In this document: in pieces, positions 24,547 through 39,332 of the stretch
Layout of the letters: every line of letters begins with the position of its first letter
Position numbering within the stretch: position 1 is the stretch's first letter
NCBI GenBank assembly: GCA_020809705.1
Contig: CP085827.1
Coordinates: forward strand, 4,030,001-4,094,000
Origin: Calonectria ilicicola
Lineage: Eukaryota; Ascomycota; Sordariomycetes; Hypocreales; Nectriaceae
Length of the DNA stretch: 64,000 nucleotides
Direction of reading: 5' to 3'
Notes under the pieces: model-generated
What the model saw: the letters and a program-made list of their open reading frames with translations, nothing else
Told to the model about the DNA's origin: nothing
Databases searched by the model: none
Position numbers and translations under genes: made by a program

Positions 24547-26768
24547 TCAAAGTGGTGGAGGAGGAGGTGGTGGTGGTGCAAACGCATGGCCCTCCTTTAT
24601 AAATCTATCAGCCTCATTAATAATCCACAGGCTCTGCTCAAGGCTTGGAGAATCGGCTCCAAATGAGAATTGACGCCACTCCTGAAACAGTTGCTGGAGG
24701 TGGTCACCCATTTTGAGAACCTCGGGTTTGATTATGCTCTTTAACGTGGGAACCTGGCAGGCCGCGAGAAGAATAAGCATAGCTCCAGACATTCTATCCT
24801 GGGTTAGCTCAAGTTCACAATTACCTATGAGAGTTTTCCCAAGACCACAAAATATGACTTACGAGAGAGAACATATCCATGTATCAACTACTACCGTGTG
24901 CGCATATCCCCTCAGGTTGAGCACATGCAACATGCAGGCATCAATGCAAGCCTTGCATTTAGAAAGAGCATCTTGGCTTGGAGCGGTAGCATTTATTCCG
25001 TGGCCACCTACTTGACTCCCGCTCAAAATCCACATTAAATATGGGCGATAAATGACACCTAGACATGTCAAATATCGTTGTCTGAGGAATCCTCCCGCTT
25101 CGGTCAGAGTCTCTTTTGTGTCAATGGAAAATTGGAAAGCAAGTGGAAGAACATCTCGCCATTCATCAAGTTGGTGGTTCAACTCGGCAACAATGGGAGG
25201 AAAGCGTGTGGTGTCCAGGGCTGCGCCGGTGTCGCGAGCATAAAGCAGCTGATGCACACGGTTCAAAAGACGTCGCATGCTGATGCAAGCCAAAAAGTAC
25301 AGCGCAGATTGCTCCTCTTCTTGGCCTTTCTTGTGTGTATTGTACGTGCCAGGTAACGGAACGGAGGACTCTATTCGGGCAATTCCTGATGGAGGACATG
25401 CAGACAGCTCAGCTACATAGTCACTATCGATGATTAGCCGGGACCTGCACTGTGAGGGTCTAGACAAACCTTTCAAGGATGTAGCAGGACCAAAATATCC
25501 GCCGGATGCGTTCTTGGTCTTCGGATGTGCAATCTGCCGGGGGGTATGCCAGAAGAAGAAGGCACTTTGATGCCGTAGCACTGAGAAATTCCCAGGCTTG
25601 CAAAGGCCTCGCAAGGGATGCAAAGTATATACTACAGTCTCCTCTGTTAGCTGTTGATATCACCCCCAAGCCTTTCATCAACTCACGCTGTAAAGAATAG
25701 ACACTGAATCGCTTCCGAGTTAACATGCAAGTGAGCGACATGAATCTTTTTCAAGGCGCTCTCAAAGTAAATGTCTCCCATATTTCTTTTCAAAAGTCTT
25801 TTTCTTCTTTCGTCTTCACTTAGAGAACCTGCACCGCGGCGAAGCCCAGCTGTGATCTGGCTGACACAACCCAAGGCAAGAGTCAACAGTGTAAGACACG
25901 CCTCGATTGTGTCTTCTGAAGGCACGCCAGCTTCCAGGGTAGAATGTATCCGTTGTATCTGACTCTGAGACATTGTTGGATACCAAAAATTAACATTACG
26001 CTGAAACGACTCGAGAATGGCATCAATGTCTTCGATAGCCACGTAAGGGTACATGGCATTGGGCCTCATCTTGATTGGGTGCCTGGATTGCTCAAGATGG
26101 AATATGGAGGTATGATCGGCGCGCAGGGATGGGAAGGTGTCAAAGTGCGGCCATTGGAGGATTGACTCCGTGGTCGATGTGTGCATGGAATCAAGCACGG
26201 CATTGTCGAAGCTGTATCCGTTGCCTTGTCGCGTTTCGCTAAGCGGCGTTTGGACTGCAATGCTGTGACGGCGCGCGCTTCCTTCATTGTGAGGCGACCC
26301 TGAAAATGAGCTGCCAAAGGGAACATTGGGCGAGACATGTGAGTACTGGCGGTCTCTCGCCAAGTTGGCACTTAGATCGTGAAGGTACTTTTCCACGCGT
26401 AGCACTCCTTCAAGAATGAGATCACTCTTGCCCCTCCTGTGCGTATTTAGTACCCGTTCCAATACCAGGGCTTACAAGCTTACGAGTTGGCTTCAGAGCC
26501 ATATGAGCAGTCCTGCTCCCCCTTGGAGCAGGTGGCGCAAGGATGGCCTCCATCACATCTGGCGACTGCGTGTCAGTAGCATTGACAAGCGGGTCATCAA
26601 GCAATACCAACCTGATTTTGCGAGCTCTACAGCTGTCACACTACGAGACCGAATCTGTCAGTAGAAGCAAGGATGACGGGTGGGCGCTGCCAGCAGACGT
26701 ACTGCATGCGACGTCCTGAGCCGCTTCCTCGCAGGTTCACTCGCGGTGTCGTTGTAACTGTCGTCCAT
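24547..26768 (-). CDS. Zn2Cys6 transcription factor with fungal_trans domain
   Basis: Nuclear regulator of 633 aa from seven exons (26768-26703, 26640-26612, 26558-26484, 26436-25687, 25643-25470, 25423-24863, 24793-24547). A basic segment (EPARKRLRTSHA) leads into the binuclear zinc cluster assembled from three short exons: CDSCRARKIRC, DGGHPCATC and SKGEQDC, spacing C-x2-C-x6-C-x5-C-x2-C-x6-C. The middle-homology domain shows LFFTAGDCSIYF, RPLQAWEFLSATASKCLLLL, EDQERIRRIFWSCYILE and SGIARIESSVPLP, the layout of fungal_trans (PF04082) regulators. It ends in a run of eight prolines. It lies directly beyond the 3' end of the beta-galactosidase gene, so it may be the local regulator of galactoside use; that is inference from position. 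Each splice junction keeps phase 2, which supports the model. Confidence 0.88.
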
Positions 26769-27900
26769 TTGCTCTGGTGCCGCCAATGGTTGGTCAATTG
26801 GAGGGCGTACAACGAGCTCGCTCCGACGCGGGCCGAGGCAGTGGGGATGAGCAGGTGAGAAATAGTGGCATGTTCTGGGGCGACAGCGGTGAGTGCGCCG
26901 CTCATGAAGGCGGCGACTGCTGGAAACGAAGCCGCAGTCACGCCAAAAAAGCACGAGTTATGGGATTCCAGCAGACTCAATTGACTGATTACCTGCACTA
27001 TGGAACTGGCAGAGCACACGATGCCTCGATTCATCTTGGCCCCTTTCCCACGCGAACCAGACAATTGTTTTGGCCGCCCTCCACATTACCCCGCGCTCAT
27101 GGTCACGAACCAGGCGCACAATACGCGGTCCAATTACAGAGTGAGAGCAACCCATGGCCATAAAGCAATTTACTAAACCCGGTTCATTGTCATTTCTCTA
27201 TTGTTTTTAACGTGATTATTTTGGCCTCGTGTTTTTCAGAAAACCACACACACCATATGGGTGCTCCTTCAGACGTGTGTCTATTAAACTTGGCGAAAAC
27301 AAAGCTAAGCCGAGGCTTCGATCGACGCTGTGGGGAGCCCATGGTGGGCATGACAATCCGAGATTGAGGGGGAGTCTACGCAACTTTGCCCACCGCCGTT
27401 GGCTGGGCCGTTGCCCGAATGGTGCCACAGCGGACCTGGTGGGTTCTGGCGCACTTCTTGGCCTTTGACAACTCGCGTTTCCCAAGACCCAAAGCACTAA
27501 ACTAAGTGGTTGGGGAAATATTCGGAGAAAATACGTATATCATTCAAGGTTTACACCAGCAGAATCTGCAAGTCCCGACGTAGTCTAGCAGGGACAGGCC
27601 TCAATGCCTAGCGGTGGGAGTGTGCATACAATACACTCCTTGAATGATTGTGCACCTGTGACTTCGTTGATACCTTGGACGAGACTACAAAACTCAGCTA
27701 CAAAAGAAAAAAAGATTTAATAAATAAATAAAGCCTTATAACTAAATTATTTTAGTTATTTATTTTATTTAGGTAATATTTATTTGTTAATTTATTTCTT
27801 CTTCACTTGGTGGTTAAGAGACAGCAGAAAAAAGTAGAGGGGGTAGTTTGAAGCCTTTGTGTGAATTTATTATAATTTTTGACTATCTGAATTCTCCTAA
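26769..27900. other. intergenic with repeat copy A
   Basis: Promoter of the Zn2Cys6 gene and 3' flank of the beta-galactosidase gene. It contains an AT-rich repeat at 27625-27790. No other gene is recognised. Confidence 0.5.
27625..27790 (+). repeat. dispersed AT-rich repeat, copy A
   Basis: Begins with the core CATACAATACACTCCTTGAA (27625-27644), also seen at 31628 and 34074. Its second half (27661-27790: ACTTCGT, GACTACAAAACTCAGCTAC, CTAAATTATTTTAGTTATTT) matches 35884-35997. The end is AT-rich. No open frame of note. Confidence 0.6.
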
Positions 27901-31201
<3,301 letters not shown>

Positions 31202-31627
31202 TTAAAGCTACGATCCCCGCAGCGTGTGGATTTGAAGCGTTCCACAATTGATACAGAATTGAGAGGTCATGAGGGAGGGAGATCACGACCTAGCCTCCCG
31301 GGCGCAGATACGCCGGGCCAACTGGCGAAACCGGCGTCAGCCCCCCGAGCTTGTGATTGACGTGGGGATGGTCTGACCCCCGCTCGACAGCTGTGTGATT
31401 ATGCTTGCTGCCGTTTCCCCCGAGTCTGCGGGGACGCCCAAGAGTGGCCCGGGGGAAACAACCACTTCTGTCCATGATCCATGATGCTCGAGATGCGGGC
31501 CAATGAGCCGTGCAGGGGTGCAAGCGTTGGCGCCTCGGGGGACTCGGAGCCGGGGTGGAGACACACTCCCCCAAATGCCATTGACTGAACTCCAACAGTT
31601 CTCACTCAGCGTGTGGGATGCATGTTA

Positions 31628-31790
31628 CATACAATACAACCCTTGAAAGATCGTACCTCTTCCCCGGGTTCCGGTCATTCCCCAGCTTCCCTGGGAAATA
31701 AATAAATATAATATAAATGAAATAAATTAGCAAAATAATTTAGATATAAATTTATTTAGTTATTTTATTTATTTTTGCGTTGTCAAACAC
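31628..31790 (+). repeat. dispersed AT-rich repeat, copy B
   Basis: Starts with CATACAATACAACCCTTGAA, like copies A and C, and continues through GGGAAATAAATAAAT to an AT-rich end (TTTAGTTATTTTATTTATTT) similar to copies A and D. It lies inside the shared promoter. Confidence 0.55.
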
Positions 31791-32063
31791 ATGTTTCGGG
31801 CAGTTGGGTTACGCCGTCAAGAAGCTCCAGGGTCACCATCCTTCAACTAGTATGGCCTGTTGGGCATAGCTCGTCCCCCTTAGCTGGTTCATATGCATGG
31901 GTTGGCCAACTCGGCTCCAGAATGCGGGGAAGTCGGTGCGAGCCGAATGCAGGACGAAGCTATTGATGGTGTTGTTGGTCAGGGTCAAACAGGCTGAAAT
32001 CCATGATCATGGGATGCAACAGGCCATTGAGAAGGGGTGCAATCGGTTAGCAGATTCTTTGAA

Positions 32064-32071
32064 TATATAAA
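32064..32071 (+). promoter_or_regulatory. TATA box of the permease gene
   Basis: TATATAAA lies 94 bases upstream of the ATG at 32158, with a CT-rich leader between them. Confidence 0.5.
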
Positions 32072-32157
32072 GAGTCGATTGCCGGACGCAGGAACTCTTG
32101 GCTCGTGAACTTTCCACTTGTTCTTCCTTAAGCTTTATCTACTTTGAACAACACATC

Positions 32158-33943
32158 ATGACTGCCGAGGGAATTGAGGATCGTAAGATCCACGATACCG
32201 GCACTGCGGTACAGCTCGCCCACGATGTGGAGACACAAAAGCTGTCACCCTGGACCCCTAAAATGTTTCGCCTTTACCTTGTTTTGGGCGCCGCTTATCT
32301 TTGCGGATGTTTGGTATGGAGTAACAACCCCATTTTGCAGTTATTTCCTAACTCATCTCAATAGAACGGGGTACGAGTCCTGATGAGCTCTCAATTATAT
32401 TATAACATGCTAAAAATACCTAAAGTTTGATGGTAGCCTGATGGGAGGAATCAACGGTATGACTTCATATCAGGATTTCTTCGGAATGTAAGTGGTATAT
32501 TGTGAAGTTGATATATCGGATACTTATGTTATGCAGGAAAGTGGCAGACTCCAGCACCGGAATAGTGTTTGCCATGTTAGTAATACCTTTTCCACAATAT
32601 GTTATATTACCTAATGTTTTCTTAGGTACAATATCGGATCTCTCGCCGCCGTCTTCTTTACTGGTCCTGTTAACGATTACTTTGGACGTCGCTGGGGCAT
32701 GTTCACAGGTGCCTTCTTGGTAATCATTGGCACATGTGTACAAGCACCTTCAAATACTCGTGGTCAATTCCTCGGCGGTAGATTCATATTGGGTTTTGGT
32801 GTCAGTTTTTGTTGCGTGTCTGCTCCTTGCTATGTTAGTGAGATGGCGCACCCGGCATGGCGTGGCACCCTTACTGGGCTCTACAACTGCACTTGGTACA
32901 TTGGCAGCATCATCGCCAGCTGGGTTGTATATGGATGCAGCTACATCGATAGCAACACAGCATGGCGCATTCCCATCTGGTGTCAGATGATTACTTCCGG
33001 AATTGTTGTTTTGAGTGTCTTCTTCTTGCCAGAAAGTCCTAGATGGCTCGTTGCGAATGATCGGCACCAAGAAGCTATCAAGGTATTGCAGACATACCAC
33101 GGAGAAGGTGACGAAAATCACCCGATGGTACAACTACAGATGAAGGAAATGATGTCGCAGATTTCTGCCGAGGCATCTGACAAGAAGTGGTGGGACTATC
33201 ACGAGCTCTGGAACACACACAGCGCACGCCGCCGACTCGTCTGCGTAGTTGGAATGGGCTGCTTTGGTCAGATTAGCGGAAACAGCTTGAGTTCTTACTA
33301 CCTGCCTGCCATGCTGGAGAATGCTGGCATCAAGAGCGAGAAGACTGTCCTGGCACTCAATGGCATCAACCCAGTGCTATGCTTCTTTGGTGCTATTTTG
33401 GGAGCTCGAATGACAGATGTAGTCGGACGTCGACCTCTGCTCATTTACTCCATCATCTTCTGCTCTTGCTGCTTTGCCATTATTACCGGCACGAGTAAGC
33501 TCTCACTGGATAACCCCGATAACAAATCGCCTGCCAACGCCACTGTTGCCATGATCTTCATCTTTGGCATCGTCTTCTCATTTGGATGGACACCGTTGCA
33601 GAGTATGTACATTGCTGAGACCCTTAGCACCTCAATTCGTGCCAAGGGAACTGCGATTGGAAACTTTTCCAGCTCTGTGGCTTCCACCGTCATCCAGTAC
33701 AGCAGCGGCCCGGCCTTTGACAAGATTCACTATCATTTTTATCTGGTCTTCGTCTTCTGGGACCTTTTCGAGGCTGTCATCATCTATTTCTTCTGGCCAG
33801 AGACCAAGGACCGCACCCTTGAAGAGCTGTCTGAAGTCTTTGAGGCCCCCAACCCGGTCAAGAAGAGTCTGGAGAAGAGGAGCGCGCAGACAGTCATGAA
33901 TACCCTCAAGGTGGCGGATAATGACAAGGAGATTATGGTTTAA
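32158..33943 (+). CDS. MFS sugar (probable lactose/galactoside) permease
   Basis: Plasma-membrane sugar:proton symporter of the MFS sugar-porter family, 526 aa. Exons are 32158-32313, 32365-32370, 32426-32487, 32537-32575 and 32626-33943. Exon 2 is a 6-nt micro-exon (AACGGG) that supplies Asn-Gly of [10 protein letters not shown], the conserved helix-1 motif. Other signatures are [13 protein letters not shown] (loop 2-3 motif), [16 protein letters not shown] (after helix 6), [14 protein letters not shown] and [13 protein letters not shown] at the C-terminus. Twelve hydrophobic segments fit. It is divergent from a cytosolic GH2 beta-galactosidase, so lactose or another beta-galactoside is the likely substrate, as with Lac12-like permeases. 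Substrate is inference; other sugar porters share these motifs. Confidence 0.9.
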
Positions 33944-34435
33944 TGGAGATGCCCTTGTTTTTGGCCGTGGCTGTTTGGTTTCGATTGTTTGACAAGTTAT
34001 TGCTTGCCATTGTGTTAGCTCGAGTCACCCCATGTGACTTAGGTAGTTGATCTTCAACACAGACACACTAATTCATGCAATACAATCCTTGCAAGATTTT
34101 CCCTTTTCCTGATGTTTCCAAGTGACAATGGAAAATAAATAAAGAATAAATAAATAATTCACGCATAAGCTTCTAACTGCTATCTCTACTTTCTCTACTA
34201 TCCCTTAACCACGAAATGAATATGAATTTATGTAACTGAATGCCATACGGTGAGTGTGCCTACCCTGGCGGAAATCGACGGGTGGGGACGCGCCACGCGG
34301 TTGTGGGTTAACGTAACTACATTAATCAATGTCCATCTCCTCGGGCCCCCCCGCCTCTCTCTCTTTCAAAATACGCTAATATAATCAGTATTGCAATTAT
34401 AGTATAATATAATATAATATAATATATAAACTTAC
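33944..34435. other. intergenic, AT-rich with repeat copy C
   Basis: 3' flank of the permease. It holds repeat copy C and a TATAA microsatellite near 34398-34430. No gene. Confidence 0.5.
34074..34165 (+). repeat. dispersed AT-rich repeat, copy C
   Basis: Starts with CATGCAATACAATCCTTGCA and continues through GGAAAATAAATAAAG into an AT-rich tail. It is the shortest copy and starts 131 bases after the permease stop codon. Confidence 0.5.
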
Positions 34436-35335
34436 CTTTAGCGTCGCACAATTGCAGGCGGAGTTGCTCCCGCCACAAACGTGTTGTTTCAACATTTTAT
34501 AGGTCTTATAGACCTTGCCGCAGAATCGGCATTGGAAAGGCGTAAACTCGCCGGCAGAAACTCGGATAAACTTGTAGTCGTCCAACAAAAAGGAAAGCTG
34601 ACTATATATTATATCCTCGTACTCTTGCTTCCTTAGGCTCGTCTGATTCGTCCGTATAGTCTCTAGTTCTTCCTAAATATCATCGAGGTTCATACTATTA
34701 ATCTCTTGAATATAGTCAGTATATATACTAATAATAGGCTTATAGTAGAGGAACTAAGTGCAAATATAGATTATGGTGTGTATATAGGATGGAGGATATC
34801 AAGAGTTTGAGTATAACAAAATAATACAACAATTAGAGCTGTATTTTACTTACCGGCGGCCAGAGCAGCGACGGCTTGAGCAGCGACGGCTTGAGCAGCG
34901 GCGGCTTCCTCTTCAGGAGTGGGGGTCTTCTTCTTCTTCCTCTCCTCCTCCTCCTCCTCCAGGAGCTTCCACATTGGGATGAGCTCTGCATCGGAAACCG
35001 CGAAGGGAAAAGGGGGGATCTCCTCGGTCGCCCCGCTCCAGGGCTCCGTGACAGTAATGGTCGGCACAGGGAGCACCATCTCCACTGCTTGAAGACTTGG
35101 AGAGAGAAAAAAAGGGCTTTGGGCGCGGCGGGAGCTAGCTGGGCACCGTGATCAGGCGCTTGCAAGAAGGTGTTTGCAAGTTGATGTTTCCCGATGGGGT
35201 GTACTCGAAGTGCCCAGGCGAGTTCTGCGCGCTGGGTAGGTTGATAGGCAGAGGCGCGGTCATGTCGCTTCGCTGGCGAGAGGGAGTGTTGATGAGACTT
35301 GGTGATGCAAGAAGACTGGACACTACACTCTTCAA
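34436..35335 (-). pseudogene. degenerate C2H2 zinc-finger gene
   Basis: Fragments on the minus strand look like exons of one gene but do not form an uninterrupted frame. The 5' piece (35335-35135) encodes a Ser/Pro-rich stretch with NLPSAQNSPGHFEYTPSG. The middle piece (35085-34846) encodes an acidic/basic coiled-coil-like segment (KLLEEEEEERKKKKTP) followed by an Ala/Gln repeat. The 3' piece (to 34436, just before a GTAAGT donor) encodes SLRKQEYEDIIYSQLSFLL and a zinc-finger-like FQCRFCGKVYKTYKMLKQH followed by two more Cys. A TAG interrupts the frame just upstream (DDI-stop-EELETIR), where CAG would fit. The surrounding DNA is AT-rich and repeat-laden. A decayed lineage-specific or transposon-linked gene is likely. 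Confidence 0.35.
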
Positions 35336-36341
35336 TATTGGTTGCCCACAAGATTAAAACTTCAAGATAGTGAGTGTTGGTAAATCTTGGGGGCAATCCC
35401 ACAATATTTTATGCTCTCCTGTGGCGTGGCACTGGCTGGCAATTGCTGCTCCCTCTCAAACTAGAAGGAGCCCGTTTCATGGAGTGGCGAAGATACCTCA
35501 GGCAAAGCGTTACAAATTTTTCTCAGGCATCTTATAGCGGAAAAGTCAAAGGTCTGATCGAAAGTTCGAAGGTCCGGCTGGCTGGTCAACTCGCTGTTGG
35601 AAATGGCGTTAGCCACTACCACATATGAAGCTGGGCTACTTTGTTATATTGCCACACAATTATTATAGGTTACTACTGCTAGAGATTATTGTGCGCCCCA
35701 TTTTTCCAAATTTAGCTGTTACATTGGAAACTTACGTTGGAACTCTCAAAGTTTGTCAATGGGCTGCCGGGGCTTCTTTCAGATATTGAAGCTCGAGATT
35801 TGCCCCGTCTTGGAAATCCCGTACAACCAGCTTCCGGTACATTCATCGCACGCACGCGCCCTTTTAGGGATTTTGTCGCTCTAACTTCGTGGTAGCTTAG
35901 GACTACAAATCTCAGCTACCAGAAATAAAATTAATATAAAAAGGGCTTATATCTAAATTATCTTAGTTATTTATTTTATTTAGATAATTTTTATTTATCC
36001 CTTGATCCAAGGGTTTACCAACTACAAAGGCGAAAAACATTCTTGTTAACGTAAGCATCAAGGTTGAAAAAAGACAAGTTGGTACGGTTGGGCAATGGCA
36101 GGGTAGGGACTGTACGAATCGCGGACGGCTCAGGTTACTCAGATCGTTCCGTTTGTCCACGGAGGTCACTAATTAGACCGCTCATTAACTGACCATGACT
36201 CTCTAAGCTAATGGAAAAGATTTTTTAATACCATCCCTTTGCGTTTAATGGTTATCAAACTGGGCTCTTCTTTTTTTTTAAAAAAAAAATAAAAGGAAAC
36301 AGGAGCAAAAAAAGTAAATCAAACTTGCGTGCAAAAAGACA
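35336..36341. other. intergenic with repeat copy D
   Basis: AT-rich, holding repeat copy D. No gene is recognised. Confidence 0.45.
35798..35998 (+). repeat. dispersed AT-rich repeat, copy D (most complete)
   Basis: The first 40 bases match copy E (23012), and the last ~115 (35884-35998) match copy A (27661-27790). It therefore links the two partial copies and suggests an element of about 200 bp. No coding frame and no clear terminal inverted repeat was found by eye. Confidence 0.6.
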
Positions 36342-36441
36342 TGTCGGTGGAGAGGCTCGAACTCTCGACCTTTGGATGTCCCTGACCTTTGGCCAAGTCA
36401 TATTATGAGACCAACGCTCTAACCAACTGAGCCACACCGAC
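36342..36441 (-). tRNA. tRNA-Met (CAU), elongator type, with intron
   Basis: The cloverleaf folds on the minus strand. The acceptor stem GTCGGTG (36441 side) pairs with CACCGAC, with discriminator A at 36342. The D arm is TGGCTCAGTTGGTTAGAGC. The anticodon loop CTCATAA carries CAT. A 26-nt intron follows position 37. The T arm is GAGAGTTCGAGCCTCTC. The T31-T39 mismatch in the anticodon stem also occurs in yeast elongator tRNA-Met. A B box (GTTCGAGCC) is intact. Confidence 0.93.
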
Positions 36442-37091
36442 TTGTTCTCTTTGTTGAAGGCGGAGGTCAGAGATTAGATTAAGAATGTGCCATTGCAGAG
36501 ATCGCTCTGAAAAGCGGGGAACCGTGCGATGGCGAAGGCGATGCGCGATGTTAGCGCGAGACTTGTATCCACACCAAAAACATGTCTCAGACCAAGGTAC
36601 CCCGCCATCTTTCGCGCCCTCGGCCTTTCGCCTTCGGGGCGATCGCCAGTCTCGCCCATCGTCATTCGCCAGCAGCGCTTCGCGGCGACTTGGACACAGG
36701 ATGCGCTGCGCCACGGAGGTCCACGCATGCTCCTCTCACTAAGCTTGTTTCCCGCGCAGCAAGCGTGTGTCTCCGTTGGACATGGCGTTTCGCTCCTTTG
36801 GTTTTCGGGGCTTGGCTTTCTTGGTGCCTGTTTGGGCTTGCGAATGCGATGAATGCGAGGGGCGATCATGACAATATAAGGAGTCCCAAGTGCCCCCCCA
36901 AGATGAAGGGATTCAATCCAGACCCAGATCAAGAGCAGAGCAAAGAAGATCAACAAGCATTCTTAAGCTTAATACAATAATCTATTAACCTTCTTCGATC
37001 CAATCTGCTCCCTGTCCGTCTCCGACGACTCCACATCACTGCCGACTTACACATCATCACTTACACCGCACCACCTCCACACATCTCCAAA
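36442..37091. other. intergenic, promoter of SYLF gene
   Basis: GC-rich, ending in a CT/CA-rich leader before the SYLF start codon. Several open frames overlap on both strands but none shows a family motif. Confidence 0.5.
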
Positions 37092-38321
37092 ATGAGCATC
37101 TACTCTGCTTCCAACCGTTCCATCGAGAACATCGATCCCCTCAAGCAGGCCGCCCAGGTCCCTCTCCCTCCCTCATACACACCCCGCGACGAGTCGACCC
37201 CCGAGATGCGTCGCACTCCTTCCGTCGAGCAGCACAACGAAAAGGCCCGTGGCCCCGTCACTGGCAAGCCCACCATCGGCGAGCGATTCCACAAGCTCAG
37301 CTCCAAGGCTGGATGGCCTCTGAACAAGGCCGCCAATGTCATCGGTGCCGAAGGATGGTGGCCTACCAGCATGGACAAGGAATGTAACAAGGCTGCTCGC
37401 ATTCTCCACTCCTTTACTCGTATGTATCAATAACCTCACTTACACTTGCATCACTGCTAACACGTCTTAGAACTCGACACCTCTACTCCCCCCAAGACCA
37501 GTGGTCCTATGCACCCTACCGGCCTGACCAAGAAGTCCATGGTCAAGATCCCCCCTGCCGTCCTCCGCAACTGCGCCGGCCTTGCCATCTTCAACGTTCT
37601 CCGCGCTGGTGCTTGCCACAGCTCTTTGGCCGGTGGATCTGGTGTTGTTGTTGCCCGCCGTGATGATGGCACCTGGTCTCCCCCCTCGGCCTTCCTCGTC
37701 ACCACTATCGGCGCTGGCTTCATGTTTGGTCTCGATGTCTACGACTGCGTCTGCGTGCTCAACACCCAGGAGCAAGTCAATGCCTTTACCAACCCTCGAG
37801 TCTCCCTCGGCGCAGAGGGATCCATCACCATGGGTCCAGTCGGCACCGGTGGCCACGTCGAGTCTGCTGTCAGCAAGACTGCTAAGCCCATGTGGAGCTA
37901 CATGAAGAGCCGCGGACTGTGGGCTGGTGTTCAGATCGACGGCACAATCATCCTTAGCCGCGCCGACGCCAACGGTCTCTTTTACAACGAGCGCGGAATC
38001 AGTGCCCGCAGAATTCTTCGCGAGGACGTCGCTTGGCCCATGGGTGCCAAGCCCTTATTCGAGGTGCTCAGAGCCCTCGAGGGCCACGCTGACTTTGACC
38101 GTGCCGTCGTCCAAGAGGTCGGCAGAATGCCTCCTCCCAGCGACATTGTTTCCGAGAGACGCGCATCTGCTTCTACAGTTTCTGAGCGTGAGCATGCTGC
38201 CGAGGAGACCAAGCCCTACACCGACGAGCCTCACAACGAGGAGCCACCCAAATACAAGGATGATGAGGAAGAATACGATATGGTGGGTGAGAAGACTCGC
38301 CTTGCCAAGTCAGGATATTAG
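37092..38321 (+). CDS. SYLF-domain protein (Ysc84/SH3YL1-like)
   Basis: SYLF domains bind phosphoinositide membranes and, in Ysc84, actin at endocytic patches. Two exons (37092-37419, 37471-38321) give 392 aa. The N-terminal ~75 residues are polar. The SYLF domain runs from about residue 85 to 300: KECNKAARILHSFTQLD, IPPAVLRNCAGLAIFNVLRAG, GGSGVVVARRDDGTWSPPSA, GFMFGLDVYDCVCVL, LGAEGSITMGPVG and AGVQIDGTIILSRADAN. The acidic tail (KYKDDEEEYDMVGEKTRL) has no SH3 domain, unlike yeast Ysc84/Lsb3, so direct coupling to endocytic proline-rich partners is not shown. The intron junction restores codon Gln at HSFTQLD. Confidence 0.9.
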
Positions 38322-39332
38322 ACTCACTTGTTTAGGCGTTTGAGGGGTTGTTTACTTGGTCTTTTTTCATTTGTATGAGCATGGTTGGATTGGAATAGCA
38401 CAGATACGGGGTTTTCTAGATCGGTTTCATTTACTCGTTCATTGGTAATAATTTACTCTGTTCAGCAAGTCAATGTGCACGGCATATATGAATGACAAGA
38501 TGTTTTTTTTTCTGGCATAATTCAGATCATAGACACGATTATGAATTTCAGGTGATTCTGCCCACTAATTTGCCCCCAGAGCTAGTGGCACCGTGTGGCG
38601 TATAATGATTGCGTAGCCCAGCAAGCCATGTGCACCACCACTTTGTTGTTGCCTGGTCGCTATGAAGCCACTCGTATTAGTGATCCCACCCGAAAAATAT
38701 TCAGGGAACGCGCAAGCAATCGCAAATATTGTACGAGTGGAAATTAGTTTAAGCCGAAAAATTCTAGGTCTAGACTTGAAAAACACGCCAATTGCGTGGC
38801 TGTGTTGTTTTCGGGTTGTCGTAAGCATCACATGCGAAATGGAATTGTCTCAATATCAGATGCCAAATGGAATTGGAAGATCACCCTAAACATCAGAGGA
38901 GAAGAGGTTTTATGATTACACATCCGATATTGACCATTCATGACGAATCCAGACCCAAATCCGACATGACTCTATAGGTGGCCCAAAAAAATTGCATTCA
39001 ACTTTGGCCTTCCTGCTCAAATCATCAAACACCCAGGCCACCCTGATGTAGCTCTTTGGTGTTCAATGGCTGAATAACGGCGAGAATTTGGGATTTTTTA
39101 TTTAAGGGCTCTCAAACAAAAGTTTTGAGTGCTGTGGGAGAGTGTAAACAGCGCTCACTCATGCTATCAGCTCCGATAAGATCGGCCAACCAACTCCGCT
39201 TTGGGCAAATGTCGCACTCATACATGAGACTGCCCATGCCGATCTGCATCCTCAAACCTCTTTGCTGTTCACTGTAGCAGACCGCAAAATAATTGATAAA
39301 TTTGACGCCCCGTGCGAGGTACTATTCTCGGT
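38322..39332. other. intergenic
   Basis: One kilobase without a recognisable gene, between the SYLF gene and the guanine deaminase gene, both on plus. Confidence 0.5.
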
